Positions 18,290-27,191 are shown, counted from the stretch's first letter. The stretch is DNA of 64,000 nucleotides from Clostridium pasteurianum DSM 525 = ATCC 6013 (GCF_000807255.1 NZ_CP009268.1:3316384-3380383), one strand, 5' to 3'. A program made the numbers and translations. The notes: generated by a model from the sequence alone, not told the origin.

Positions 18290-18484
18290 CTATCTTATAT
18301 TGTAAATAGATCCATCTACTTCCACTTCTTTTGCACGATCTATTGTAACTGTTTTTCTCCACCAGTTTCTAAAAAAATCTTTGCATAAATTAGCAGCAGT
18401 CCTTATAGGGCATGCCTTTTCATGTTCTTCACTTTGAAATTCTGTATTATCTCTCATAAGCCTTATGAAAGTATTTTGTAGCAT
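18290..18484 (-). pseudogene. Duplicated internal fragment of an ECF-type sigma factor
   Basis: The 64 codons nearly repeat part of the complete sigma factor at 26621-27115: QNTFIRLMRDNTEF.SEEHE and NLCKDFFR.WWRKTVTI match almost residue for residue, and the DNA matches over about 175 bases (roughly 26822-26996). Only part of region 2 and the linker remain. Region 4, which contacts the -35 box, is missing, so it cannot act as a sigma factor. Homology ends abruptly at 18484. The copy is a partial duplication within the mosaic region. Confidence 0.85.
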
Positions 18485-18532
18485 AAAACCAATCTCTCCT
18501 AGATTTTTTCTTATCCATAATTTCTTTCTTTG

Positions 18533-18970
18533 TTATTTTAAGTATCTTAGAAGCTCGCTCTGCTTTCTATTTCTTCTAGTTTCTCTGTTAGGCATTTTTA
18601 TATTAGGGTCTATTACTAGGTTCACAATACCTTCTTCATTTAATTTCTTAAGTTGTTCTTCAATCCTATTCACATTTGTTGTATTAATAGTAAGCAATTG
18701 AAGAATTTTGCTTATAGAAAACATTATTAACATTAAAACTATACCTAAAAATAATATGCTAAAGCCTCTTAGCCACTTAAATTTGATAAAATAAATTATA
18801 GTTACAGTTATTGTAGTTACTAATGTAATACCTCCTAATAAATTCATAACTGCTTCCAAAATTTTGCCTCCAACTATCTCTTCTCCAAAAGAGTAATTAT
18901 CTTGTTTCTCATCTAAATCATATTCCTGTTCATTGTCATCTGTTCCATATTGTGTTTTTTCTTTCGACAT
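18533..18970 (-). CDS. Small membrane protein of unknown function
   Basis: The 145-residue protein has an acidic soluble N-terminus (about 1-35), two hydrophobic segments (about 45-62 and 68-88) and a basic, cytoplasm-like C-terminal tail ending in RETRRNRKQSELLRYLK. RBS AAGGAGATGAA precedes the ATG. I do not recognise a family. It lies between the sigma-factor fragment and a zinc-ribbon protein, all on the minus strand, and could be a membrane partner of a stress response. No function can be assigned. Confidence 0.6.
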   Translation of the reverse strand: MSKEKTQYGTDDNEQEYDLDEKQDNYSFGEEIVGGKILEAVMNLLGGITLVTTITVTIIYFIKFKWLRGFSILFLGIVLMLIMFSISKILQLLTINTTNVNRIEEQLKKLNEEGIVNLVIDPNIKMPNRETRRNRKQSELLRYLK

Positions 18971-19012
18971 AATTTCATCTCCTTGTGGATCAATCCCTAT
19001 TCTATTATAAAA

Positions 19013-19046
19013 TACAAAAAATGAGTTGAAAAACTCACTTTTTGTA
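19013..19046 (-). terminator. Hairpin terminator after the zinc-ribbon gene
   Basis: TACAAAAAATGAGTT and AACTCACTTTTTGTA pair with one mismatch around a four-base loop. With the T-run in minus-strand sense, it fits termination of the gene ending at 19158. Confidence 0.65.
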
Positions 19047-19157
19047 TAAAACTTACATTATTTATCCCTGCATTATGTAATTCTATTATAGTAATTCCTT
19101 TATTAATTAAATTATATATTTCTTTAATTATACTGAAACAATATGATACTGTGAACA

Positions 19158-19742
19158 TCACATTTTATCCATAATTTCTGCAATAGTACCCGTTCCTGTA
19201 AAATCATTTCTTAATAATTCAAGGTACATTCTGTTCCCAAATCTTCCTCCAGTCACATTATCTACTGTTTTCATCATTCTTATTAATATAAGTTTTTGTG
19301 ATTCTACAGGCATTTTAGTTTTTTTAGCATTTTTATTAAACATATTAAATATTTCCTTTTCAATTTCATTAAAAGTGTAAATATTTCCTTTTCCATCTAA
19401 GGAATAAAATATCTTTGTATAACAATCAGTAATAAAATCATCAGTAACATTTGTATTGTTATAATAATTTTCAAATATAAATTCTTCAAAAGGTCCTATT
19501 AATTTTAACATTCTACTATCTTGATATATGTCTTCTTCTCTATTAAAGGATTGCTTTACTAACTGCATTATTTGTTTCTTATTTTCTTTAATTGCACCTT
19601 CAACAAAATATTTACAATCACTTACGCATTCTATTTCTAATCCTTTTTTACTTCCACAACAACTTGAACATATAACGCCATTCAAAGCAGGACACTGCCT
19701 TGAAAATTTTATTTTTTTATCACATGATATACACTTTGCCAT
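19158..19742 (-). CDS. Zinc-ribbon protein of unknown function
   Basis: Eight cysteines cluster in the first 43 residues: C4 and C7 (CISC), C17, C25/C28/C29 (CSSCC), C39 and C43. This predicts a double zinc-binding module. The remaining 150 residues are mainly helical, with no motif I recognise. GCGAGGTAATT precedes the ATG. Its own terminator follows. Possible roles include nucleic-acid or protein binding, but there is no direct evidence. Confidence 0.65.
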   Translation of the reverse strand: MAKCISCDKKIKFSRQCPALNGVICSSCCGSKKGLEIECVSDCKYFVEGAIKENKKQIMQLVKQSFNREEDIYQDSRMLKLIGPFEEFIFENYYNNTNVTDDFITDCYTKIFYSLDGKGNIYTFNEIEKEIFNMFNKNAKKTKMPVESQKLILIRMMKTVDNVTGGRFGNRMYLELLRNDFTGTGTIAEIMDKM

Positions 19743-19808
19743 CTATTAATTACCTCGCTTCTGTTTATTTTTAATCCTAATACTCTAATTTCTAAATTCT
19801 ATATAAAC

Positions 19809-19973
19809 TTAGGCATCTGAAAATAAATAAGAAGTCAAAGATGCGACGAATATTTTGAATCCAACAAGGAAACCGGTTCTGATGATAGTTGGACTATCAG
19901 AGGGTTCTGTTGACGCAGTAGGATTTAAAATAGGCTAGCATACTGACTTAGTTATTTTTTGAAGATTCCTTAA
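19809..19973. repeat. MITE-like palindromic element (165 bp) with imperfect terminal inverted repeats
   Basis: The left end begins TTAGGCATCTGAAAATAAAT, and the right end read in reverse begins TTAAGGAATCTTCAAAAAAT, with AAGTCA and ATGC also shared further in. Further inside, TATTTTGAATCC pairs with GGATTTAAAATA, and the core holds a GATAGT-TGG-ACTATC hairpin. The whole element can fold as one long hairpin. It has no coding capacity. A second, internally shortened copy with the same end sequence lies at 39174-39236. It may be a non-autonomous mobile element or a structured RNA. Confidence 0.65.
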
Positions 19974-19989
19974 TTCTTTTTAAGAATTT

Positions 19990-20215
19990 TCAATCACAGT
20001 TCTATTTTCTTTCTCATTTCACCTTTTAATGCAGATCTTCTATTATTTTCTGCTATAATTGTATCATAATAATCTTTAAAATCATTTTCTTTATTAAGAA
20101 AACTGAATATTTCTTTAATCATGCTGCAGTAATATGCCGCCTTAGCATATCTTCAATACCTTCTGCATCATATTCATCAACTTTAAATATAAAGTCATTT
20201 AAATTTTCAACAAAA
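19990..20215 (-). pseudogene. Degenerate copy of the 3' end of the TPR-like gene at 23560-25113
   Basis: The DNA repeats the 3' end of the downstream TPR-like gene: matches run from the 'attttctttctcatttcaccttttaatgcag' stretch through the 'gccttagcatatc' stretch. Then about 105 bases are skipped and the match resumes in 'ttcaataccttctgcatcat'. The jump occurs at a shared GCATATC, which indicates deletion by short-repeat recombination. No start and no complete frame remain. Confidence 0.75.
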
Positions 20216-20285
20216 AGACACTCATGATGAATATAGAAATTTTAAAAGGGAACATACAATAGATTCTCTTTATCCAAATCCATAT

Positions 20286-20380
20286 ACATTCCCTTTTACA
20301 TTAACATTTTCTTTCCTTCATAAAAACTTCTTTTCCTTCAAATGTAATACCTATTTCTAAAATATTCTCTATTCTAGTGT
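20286..20380 (-). pseudogene. Copy of the 3' end of the AAA-ATPase/PD-(D/E)XK gene
   Basis: The minus strand reads NILEIGITFEGKEVF and MKERKC, almost identical to the end of the nuclease gene at 21739-23412, but out of frame with the chimeric gene directly upstream. It shows that the 20369-20668 frame was created by joining a foreign 5' piece onto a copy of this tail. Confidence 0.75.
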
Positions 20381-20668
20381 TCTCATTTCTAAATCATATT
20401 TTTTCATAGCTTTTTCTAAATTTAATGCTTCTACAACATCTTTTACTCTTGCTTCAACGATACCCTTTTCTAAAACCACCTTTGTCTCTGCAATTGTCAT
20501 TTTATTTCCTTCTATATTATTTGATGAAAATAATTCATAGAATTTAAAGTCATATTTCATTATATTTTCTTTATATTGATTTATAAAAAAAATCAATTCA
20601 TCATTATTTAAAGATTTATTTAAATAAATAAATGATTTAAATTTTCTACTGAATTTTAATTTTCCCAT
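20369..20668 (-). pseudogene. Fic-family N-terminal fragment fused to a foreign tail
   Basis: Residues 44-70 (ELFSSNNIEGNKMTIAETKV region) match the N-terminal segment of Fic/DOC AMP-transferases, including the auto-inhibitory pattern (S/T)xxxE(G/N) at SSNNIEGN (48-55). The catalytic HxFx(D/E)GNGR part is missing. After residue 87 the sequence switches to KKYDLEMRTL, the C-terminal text of the AAA-ATPase/nuclease gene at 21739. RBS AAAGGGTGAGA and ATG are intact, so a 99-residue product may be made, but AMP transfer is impossible. An orphan inhibitor-helix protein is a remote possibility. Confidence 0.7.
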
Positions 20669-20689
20669 TTATCTCACCCTTTTTTATTC

Positions 20690-20795
20690 TTCTATTTTCT
20701 TCTTTATCTCATCCTTTACTATTGTTTTCTCTTATAATTCTATCATAGTAATCCTTAAACTCATCTTCTTTATTAATAAAATTAAATATCTCCTT
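20690..20795 (-). pseudogene. Second degenerate copy of the TPR-like gene 3' end
   Basis: This stretch repeats the last 100 or so bases of the gene at 23560-25113 (TTCTATTTTCTTC, CTCATCCTTTA, TTTTCTCTTATAATTCTATC, AGTAATCCTTAAACTCATC). About 14 bases are missing near GTCTTCTATTG. It separates the Fic fragment from the pRiA4b-like gene and encodes nothing complete. Confidence 0.7.
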
Positions 20796-20802
20796 TTACT
20801 TT

Positions 20803-21375
20803 TTACCACTCATCATCAAAATCCGGATACTGATCTACTTTTCCTTTGATTTCAATAATTTGCGGTTTTAACAGCGTAATTTTATCTTCTTCCTCAATCT
20901 TAAACATTTTAACGTTAAATCTCCAGTCATCACCATAGTCAAAAATATATAAGAAATCTTGTTTTTCATATATATTTAATTCTCCAATTTTAACCTCATC
21001 TACGTAAGGTCCTTCTTCATCATAGGAACATGTGAATTTATTATTTGACCATGCCTTTCCATCCATGAAAAATGCATACATGTGATCATTATCAAAATCA
21101 AAGGCTTCTTGTATAGAATTATGTAAATCCTCAAGGCTGTGTTGAGATGATAGTTTTATTTTAGCCCAGTTATTTCTACCTAAAGAAATTTTAAATGTGT
21201 ATATTCCACTGATAAATTTATTAATATTTCTAATTAAAGTGTCAGATAATACCCCTTTTTCAAATATATCTATAAAAGGTATTTTAAACTCTTCTTCAAA
21301 ATCAATCTTCCATTCTCCTAATTCTCTCCTATAAGGTATATTCCATAATTCTAGATTTCTCTTTTTATTGAGCAT
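20803..21375 (-). CDS. Plasmid pRiA4b ORF-3-like (IS1096 TnpR-type) protein, probably 5'-truncated
   Basis: Residues from ISGIYTFKISLG to the end match the PF07929 family: KIKLSSQHSLEDLHNSIQ, DFDNDHMYAFFMDGKAWS, and YIFDYGDDWRFNVK, ending YPDFDDEW. The family is linked to mobile elements and plasmids and has no firm biochemical role. The ATG at 21375 has an AAAGGAAA site. The frame is open further upstream (CEKTDPKENGRFFEPDEI) to a TAA without a good start, so the ancestral protein was probably longer. A copy of its last eight codons (FDFDDEW) lies at 23497-23523. Confidence 0.7.
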   Translation of the reverse strand: MLNKKRNLELWNIPYRRELGEWKIDFEEEFKIPFIDIFEKGVLSDTLIRNINKFISGIYTFKISLGRNNWAKIKLSSQHSLEDLHNSIQEAFDFDNDHMYAFFMDGKAWSNNKFTCSYDEEGPYVDEVKIGELNIYEKQDFLYIFDYGDDWRFNVKMFKIEEEDKITLLKPQIIEIKGKVDQYPDFDDEW

Positions 21376-21462
21376 TTTTATTATTTCCTTTCCCAAAGGA
21401 TTTATTATAATTTCATCTGGCTCGAAAAATCGTCCATTTTCCTTTGGATCAGTTTTTTCACA

Positions 21463-21654
21463 TTATTTATAATTTAGTATTCCATAATAATAAAGATATA
21501 ATATTATAGATGAACTACTGTATGTTATAAATCTATCTAATTTAGAAATTTCATTTGGTTTCTGCTTTGAAATCACAGATAATAATTTAGCAGACCTATA
21601 GGCATCTAAATTATCATAAGTTTGATACCGAAGACTTTCAAAATCGCAATCCAT
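21463..21654 (-). CDS. Short unrecognised frame, possibly a remnant
   Basis: The 63-codon frame (MDCDFESLRYQTYDNL..., C-terminus rich in Ser, Ile and Tyr) has no family I recognise and no strong ribosome binding site. It sits between two mosaic-region genes, close to duplicated fragments, so it may be a piece of a longer lost gene. Confidence 0.3.
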   Translation of the reverse strand: MDCDFESLRYQTYDNLDAYRSAKLLSVISKQKPNEISKLDRFITYSSSSIILYLYYYGILNYK

Positions 21655-21738
21655 CCATAATATCTCTAAAAGAGAACTATATTTTTCTGTTACATTTCAA
21701 AATATAGTTCTATCCTAATATTTTCTTCTTTTATTAGA

Positions 21739-23412
21739 TTAACATTTTCTTTCCTTCATAAAAACTTCTTTACCTTCAAAGGCAATACCTATTTCTAAAA
21801 TATTATTTATTCCCAGTGTTCTCATTTCTAAATTATATTTTTTTTCTTTTATTTGTTTTAAAGCTGTATTTACTGCATCTTTCAAGGTCTCTTTTCTTCT
21901 TTTATTTACCTTTTTAAACTCTATAATTATACCTAGAGCTTTTTTGTCCTTAGGTATAATCATAACATCATATCGTCCATATTCACTTTCCCTGTTTGAT
22001 TTTATGTAGTGGGTATTCTCTAAAGACACTAGCATACCAAGTACAAAGGCATGATAAAACCTTTCACTCTCTCCGGCTACATCGAAATAACTTAATGTTC
22101 GATCTATTGTATTTGAAAACATAATATCAAAAGTCTCTATATCACCACTTATTAAAGCCTTTAACATATCATTAAAATCTTCATTTACATCTGATTTATT
22201 AAACCATTCCAAAATTATATTTTTAAATAAACTACTGACTTCTTTATTTGGGATAGAAAGAGTACCTAAAATATCACCATCTATATTTTTAATCTCATTA
22301 ACTTTTAAATATCCGGTAAACAGGAGAAAACTCCATATATTTTCAGAGTTCGTATTTACCTCTTTCATAACTATATTTTCATTTATTTTTTTCTCTAAAA
22401 CCTTTCCTTCTATTAAAGATTCTAACTCAACTTTTACTTTATTATCTGATTTCCCCAAAATATCTTTTATTAAATCGTTAGAGCTGGTATTTACCCAATG
22501 GCATATAAGTCCTCTATCAATATCCTTTATGTAATTTAGAATACTCCATGGATTATAAATAACTTCTCCTGCAAAATTATATCCGTTATACCAAAACTTA
22601 ATATTTTTCAGCTCAGTTTTTACATTGTAGTATTCTAATAACTTTTCAACTTCATTTTCTGTAAAACCAAAATACTCTTTGTATCTACTATTTATTAAGC
22701 TATAAACCTTTATATTATTAAGTCCTGAAAATATACTTTCCTTTGCAACTCTCAGAATCCCTGTCATAACTGCTTTTTCTACATTAGTATTATCTTTTAG
22801 TGCACCACTAAAAAAATTCCTCATGAATCCTATAAGTTCTGAATAATAACCTTTTAAATGAGCCTGTTGAATGGGCACATCGTACTCATCTATTAGAAGT
22901 ATTGGCTTTTTTCCTATATATCTATATATAAGTTCTATTAAAACTTTAACGGACATTTCTATTTCTACTAAGCTGCACTTTCTAGCTAATATTTTAGTGA
23001 AGTATTCTTTTTCTTCTCTACTACACTTAGAATATAAATTAGCTTTAAACTCTTGAAAAATACCTGCCATTAAAAAGCTTATAGCTTCTATGCAATTATT
23101 GAAATTAGAATGTTTCATGTCTTTAAAGGTGATGTAAATAACTGGATAGTTTCCCTGAAGTTTAGTTATATTTTTATATTTACTTATTTCTAAATTCTTA
23201 AATAAGCTTATATTTTCTGATTCTTCTATTTGAAAAAAATATTTAAGCATAGTCATATTAAGTGTTTTTCCAAATCTTCTTGGTCTTGGTATTAATATAA
23301 CCTTTGAATCATCTTCTATAATTTCTTTAATGAATAAACTCTTGTCTACAAAATAATAGTTATTTTCAATGATTTCTCTAAAGTCACTTATACCTATAGG
23401 AGTTTTTTTCAT
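21739..23412 (-). CDS. AAA-ATPase-like protein with C-terminal PD-(D/E)XK nuclease domain
   Basis: The protein starts MKKTPIGISDFREIIENN, as does the AAA-ATPase-like family (PF09820). The Walker-like IPRPRRFGKTLNMTML lies near residue 45 and ILLIDEYDVPIQ is motif B. The C-terminal domain (PF08011-type PD-(D/E)XK) shows YGRYDVMIIP and GIIIEFKKVN. ATG 23412 has AAAGGGGTAGG in front. The longer frame to 23469 adds 19 unlikely residues. This family is multi-copy in clostridia and often found among mobile remnants, and its role is unknown. Part of its tail is duplicated at 20286-20420. Confidence 0.82.
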   Translation of the reverse strand: MKKTPIGISDFREIIENNYYFVDKSLFIKEIIEDDSKVILIPRPRRFGKTLNMTMLKYFFQIEESENISLFKNLEISKYKNITKLQGNYPVIYITFKDMKHSNFNNCIEAISFLMAGIFQEFKANLYSKCSREEKEYFTKILARKCSLVEIEMSVKVLIELIYRYIGKKPILLIDEYDVPIQQAHLKGYYSELIGFMRNFFSGALKDNTNVEKAVMTGILRVAKESIFSGLNNIKVYSLINSRYKEYFGFTENEVEKLLEYYNVKTELKNIKFWYNGYNFAGEVIYNPWSILNYIKDIDRGLICHWVNTSSNDLIKDILGKSDNKVKVELESLIEGKVLEKKINENIVMKEVNTNSENIWSFLLFTGYLKVNEIKNIDGDILGTLSIPNKEVSSLFKNIILEWFNKSDVNEDFNDMLKALISGDIETFDIMFSNTIDRTLSYFDVAGESERFYHAFVLGMLVSLENTHYIKSNRESEYGRYDVMIIPKDKKALGIIIEFKKVNKRRKETLKDAVNTALKQIKEKKYNLEMRTLGINNILEIGIAFEGKEVFMKERKC

Positions 23413-23496
23413 ATAACCTACCCCTTTCAATAGTTTTGATTTCTTCCATATTCTAGCTTTATAGTACAAATTTTATTCTTTACTTAATCTTTTAAT

Positions 23497-23523
23497 ATGT
23501 ACCATTCATCATCAAAATCAAAT
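23497..23523 (-). pseudogene. Tail copy of the pRiA4b-like gene
   Basis: The minus strand reads KFDFDDEW followed by TAC, a near copy of the last codons of the pRiA4b-like gene (PDFDDEW-stop). It is too short to be a gene and marks another recombination footprint between the nuclease gene and the TPR-like gene. Confidence 0.5.
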
Positions 23524-23559
23524 TTCTATATAAACTCAATTCTCTTTTAAGGATTGCAT

Positions 23560-25113
23560 TCACTCTTCTATTTTCTTCCTCATCTCATCCTTTAATGCAG
23601 GTCTTCTATTGTTTTCTCTTATAATTCTATCATAGTAGTCCTTAAACTCATCTTCTTTACTAAGAAAATTAAATATCTCCTTAATTATGCTACAATAATA
23701 TGCTGCCTTAGCATATCTCGATCTTTTTGCTGCGTCTATGTGAAAGCTTACCATTTCCTTAAGTATTTTCACAGCTTCATCTATATAAGAATCTTTTCTA
23801 TTTATATCTTCACTTGATAGCAGCATATCTTCAATACCTTCTGCATCATATTCATCAACTTTAAATACAAAGTCATTTAAAGTTTCAAAACTAAATTTTT
23901 TATCATAAAATACACGGTATAGCAAAGATCTGCATATATATTTAAAATAATAATACTGATCATACTCTTTTGCTTTTTCTACAAGCTTTAACAGCTTATC
24001 TATTTTCCCTTCATAAGACAGAATCTTTATAAATATCCATTTATAATTATAACTTTTCATAGTTTTTAAATGTTTTTCAGAATCTTTCATAAGACTCTCT
24101 AAATTATTAACCTTTTCAGCAAAATAACGAGCTCTTTTATAATTTTCGTAATTACTGTCTTCATAAAATAAATTTTTTGCAGCATAAAATGCTTCTTGGA
24201 AATCATTTAGTTTCTCAAAGGAAATTATAAGAATATCTTGTAATTGAATTCTCACTGATTCTGCTTTAATTTCCTTCAATGCCTCTTTAGTCAAATTTAT
24301 ACTTTGTTCCCATTTTCCCAACTCAAAGTATGCTTTTACAATATCATAATAAAAATTTACATTATACCTTAAAAAGCTTTTAGCAAACTCAACTTTATTG
24401 TATCCTTTTTCATACCTGTCATAAAAATTTTGGAGAAGTTTAAAAATGGAATATTCCATACTCCATTCATCACATATATCTATTTTTCTTCTCATAATTT
24501 CTTCCAAAATAGAAATGTCATTTACATGAGAAAGCATGGCTTCTTCACATCTCTCTCCAAAATTTAACCATTCTTTAAAGCACTTAGCTACTCTTTCTTT
24601 TTTATCTTTTATGCAATTTACTATGGAAGTATAATATTCATCAAATACATCTTTCCAATTCACATCTATGTAACATTCGGGACTTTCTGTTCCTAGAATT
24701 TCTTCATCAAAGGAAGCCTTTTTAATACAATTAAAAAGTAATTCAAAAGCTTCAAAAGCAACATCATAATTTTTATTCCTAGAATATAGTAAAACAGTAT
24801 TAAAATATTCAGTGAATTTTTGAGCCCACTGGCTCTCTTTAAAATCATCATAATCATAACTATCCCAATAATCATCGTAATGAGGTTCTGCATAATATTC
24901 TCCCTTAATACAAGCTTTATAAAAATCTTTAACCTCTTTTAAAAATTCCGGTTTACCATTTTTATTAGCTGAATCTATAGCTAACTTAGCATCTATATTT
25001 TTAGATATAAATTGTATTTGTTCAGTTTCATCAAGTCTATCTAAAAGTTCCACAACTAGCCAAGCTAATTTTTCTTTATCAAATTTTAATAGTATTTCTA
25101 TCTTTTCATCCAT
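23560..25113 (-). CDS. TPR-like helical repeat protein of unknown function
   Basis: The 517-residue protein is almost entirely helical. Repeated pairs such as YYDIVKAYFELGKWEQSINL and FEKLNDFQEAFYAAKNLFYE are typical of tetratricopeptide-like repeats in residues about 250-420. An acidic Asp/Tyr-rich stretch (YDDYWDSYDYDDFKES) lies near residue 80. The C-terminus (RYAKAAYYCSIIKEI... to RRPALKDEMRKK) is the part copied three times elsewhere. I do not recognise a catalytic domain. It may be a scaffold protein. There is no transmembrane segment or signal peptide. Confidence 0.7.
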   Translation of the reverse strand: MDEKIEILLKFDKEKLAWLVVELLDRLDETEQIQFISKNIDAKLAIDSANKNGKPEFLKEVKDFYKACIKGEYYAEPHYDDYWDSYDYDDFKESQWAQKFTEYFNTVLLYSRNKNYDVAFEAFELLFNCIKKASFDEEILGTESPECYIDVNWKDVFDEYYTSIVNCIKDKKERVAKCFKEWLNFGERCEEAMLSHVNDISILEEIMRRKIDICDEWSMEYSIFKLLQNFYDRYEKGYNKVEFAKSFLRYNVNFYYDIVKAYFELGKWEQSINLTKEALKEIKAESVRIQLQDILIISFEKLNDFQEAFYAAKNLFYEDSNYENYKRARYFAEKVNNLESLMKDSEKHLKTMKSYNYKWIFIKILSYEGKIDKLLKLVEKAKEYDQYYYFKYICRSLLYRVFYDKKFSFETLNDFVFKVDEYDAEGIEDMLLSSEDINRKDSYIDEAVKILKEMVSFHIDAAKRSRYAKAAYYCSIIKEIFNFLSKEDEFKDYYDRIIRENNRRPALKDEMRKKIEE

Positions 25114-25260
25114 AAGTTTTACCTTTCCAATTCATATAATAATTATCAAAACTAAAAATTTCTTTAATAATATCTACTTCATTATACTTTTAAGCTATTA
25201 TAGGATTATTATACCTAAGTTCTATAGGATTTCATCATTTATTTAAGTTAAATTTTAAAT

Positions 25261-25470
25261 GCAAATATTCAACGCAAAACAAGAACATATATTCGTATAG
25301 AATCCCCCCAAATGGAAATATTTCAACAAAGTGCAGTTGATTTCTTTAATATCGATACAAAAATAATTACACCAGCTGGAACAGAAATGAAAGACAAACA
25401 GCATACAGAAATCCTTATAAATCATATTCCTGTATGCTCCTTCATAATAAAATTTTCTCCTAATCCATAA
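25261..25470 (+). other. Orphan plus-strand reading frame in a 404-base gap
   Basis: A frame of about 70 codons is open (IRIESPQMEIFQQSAVDFF..., then IITPAGTEMKDKQH) and ends in TAA at 25468. It has protein-like composition but no clear ribosome binding site; an internal ATG lies at 25312. I cannot name a family. It may be a remnant of a mobile element. The rest of 25114-25517 shows nothing else. Confidence 0.3.
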
Positions 25471-25517
25471 TACTTATAAATAGTTATATCCTTTTATAAA
25501 AATACAACCATTGTCAT

Positions 25518-26624
25518 CTATTTTATATAATCTTTCAAAAATTTTTCAAATTCATCACTGACTTCATGCCTTGAAATGAATCCTATGTTAGGATAATATT
25601 CTGAATCAGAATATACTCCGCTATTATTATATATTCTTATAGTTACTGAATTGCTTAGTGCATTTGCTGCAGCTCCCTCACTACCTGGTGTTGATGAAGG
25701 TACATCTTTTGCTTCACCAGCATTAGAATGTGATTGTGAGCTTGATATAGCAGTATTATCTAAACTTGAATTATCCTCATAATCAGGGGAAAGTGTTTTT
25801 GCCTTGTTATTAATTATTTCTGTATGTTTATTCACGTCTTTATAGTCAAAAAGTTTGTTAAAATAATCCTTACTTGAATTCTTAATAGGAGAATAATAAT
25901 TATAAAATTTTGTAATCTTGTTTCTATCTGTAATTTCACTTATTATGTTAGATTTTTCCGGCACTGCAGCTGTTCCCTGTTTTTCATCTTTTGTGGGTAC
26001 AGTTTCTTCATGATAATTTAGAAATTGAATTTTTGATATATCTTCTTCCTTATTTATACCATAAAGTTCAAGATAAGCTTTTACATCTTCATCTTCATTT
26101 TCCATGTAACTGTCAAAATTAAAGAATTTAAAGAGTTTATAGCTATCATTCTCTTTTACTGCAACAACTGCTTCACATCCTGCTGGCAGATAACTATACA
26201 CCTCCTTACCATTTAAATTTCCATCAATACTATTTGTAACAGTTGTAATCTTATGTCCAATATCTTTTTTATCTATGGTTTCTGGAAATTTAAACTCTTT
26301 TTTTTCACTTTCAGATAAAATATTGTAAGTCTTATTTTCTATTTTAAACTGATTTGTAATCCTAGCAGAGTTGTCATTTATAGGCATCTTAGGTCCATTA
26401 ACTGTCCCTCCTCTCATTATACTAGCCGTTTCCTTATTTGAATTATGAACCGTTAAAGCTCCAACAAAAATGATAGCTATAACTAATACCGGAATTGCTA
26501 TTTTTATATTTATTAATTTTCTATTATTATAAGAGTGTTCTAATATATTATTTAACATTCTCTGTTTTGCATTATCACTAGGTGTTAAATTATCAAAGGA
26601 CTTTTTTATATCTTCTTTTTTCAT
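25518..26624 (-). CDS. Anti-sigma factor-like single-span membrane protein
   Basis: The N-terminal 35 residues are short and helical (KKSFDNLTPSDNAKQRMLNN, a motif common in clostridial anti-sigma proteins). They are followed by one membrane span (about 36-57) and a long extracellular part with a Ser-rich stretch near residue 300. The start overlaps the stop of the sigma-factor gene by 4 bases (ATGA), so the two are translated as a pair. Such proteins hold the cognate sigma factor at the membrane until an envelope signal releases it. No conserved ZAS zinc motif is visible, so the class is uncertain. Confidence 0.72.
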   Translation of the reverse strand: MKKEDIKKSFDNLTPSDNAKQRMLNNILEHSYNNRKLINIKIAIPVLVIAIIFVGALTVHNSNKETASIMRGGTVNGPKMPINDNSARITNQFKIENKTYNILSESEKKEFKFPETIDKKDIGHKITTVTNSIDGNLNGKEVYSYLPAGCEAVVAVKENDSYKLFKFFNFDSYMENEDEDVKAYLELYGINKEEDISKIQFLNYHEETVPTKDEKQGTAAVPEKSNIISEITDRNKITKFYNYYSPIKNSSKDYFNKLFDYKDVNKHTEIINNKAKTLSPDYEDNSSLDNTAISSSQSHSNAGEAKDVPSSTPGSEGAAANALSNSVTIRIYNNSGVYSDSEYYPNIGFISRHEVSDEFEKFLKDYIK

Positions 26625-27115
26625 CCTTCCTCTCCCTCCATTTCAATTTTAAGAAGTTTTCTTCCTTTATATAGATATCCTTTTATAGTAGATACATTCT
26701 TTTCTAATATTCTTGAAATTTCTATGGTGGAATATCCTTCATAGTAATACATATATAAAGTTGTCCTATATTTTAAAGGAAGCTCCATAACCTTTTTTAT
26801 AGTATCATCAATATGAATATATCCATCTACTGCAATTTCTTCTTTTACATGACCTATTGTTACAGTTTTTCTCCACCAGCTTCTAAAAAAATCTTTACAT
26901 AAATTAGTAGCAGTTCTTATAAGCCATGCTTTTTCATGTTCTTCACTTTTAAACTCTGTATTATCTCTCATAAGTCTTATGAAAGTATTCTGCACCATAT
27001 CCTCAGTATCATGCTGATTCTTCATATACAGAGTGCACACCCTGTAAACAGTATCTACATGTCTATTGTATATCTCCGATATTTCTTCATTTGTGCGCAC
27101 AAAAGAACTCTTCAT
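26621..27115 (-). CDS. ECF-type RNA polymerase sigma factor
   Basis: The 164-residue protein has sigma region 2 (HDTEDMVQNTFIRLMRD) and region 4 (ELPLKYRTTLYMYYYEGYST, then EISRILEKNVSTIKGYLYKG). ATG 27115 follows AAGGGGGGAACAAC, a much better site than the upstream in-frame ATG at 27193. It directs transcription of an unknown regulon and is probably bound by the membrane partner encoded by the overlapping next gene. A partial duplicate lies at 18290-18484. Confidence 0.88.
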   Translation of the reverse strand: MKSSFVRTNEEISEIYNRHVDTVYRVCTLYMKNQHDTEDMVQNTFIRLMRDNTEFKSEEHEKAWLIRTATNLCKDFFRSWWRKTVTIGHVKEEIAVDGYIHIDDTIKKVMELPLKYRTTLYMYYYEGYSTIEISRILEKNVSTIKGYLYKGRKLLKIEMEGEEG

Positions 27116-27191
27116 GTTGTTCCCCCCTTCACTAGTAATACGATTAAAACAGTAAAAAGGTTTTAAAATTATAGATTTATATTTTAAAATC

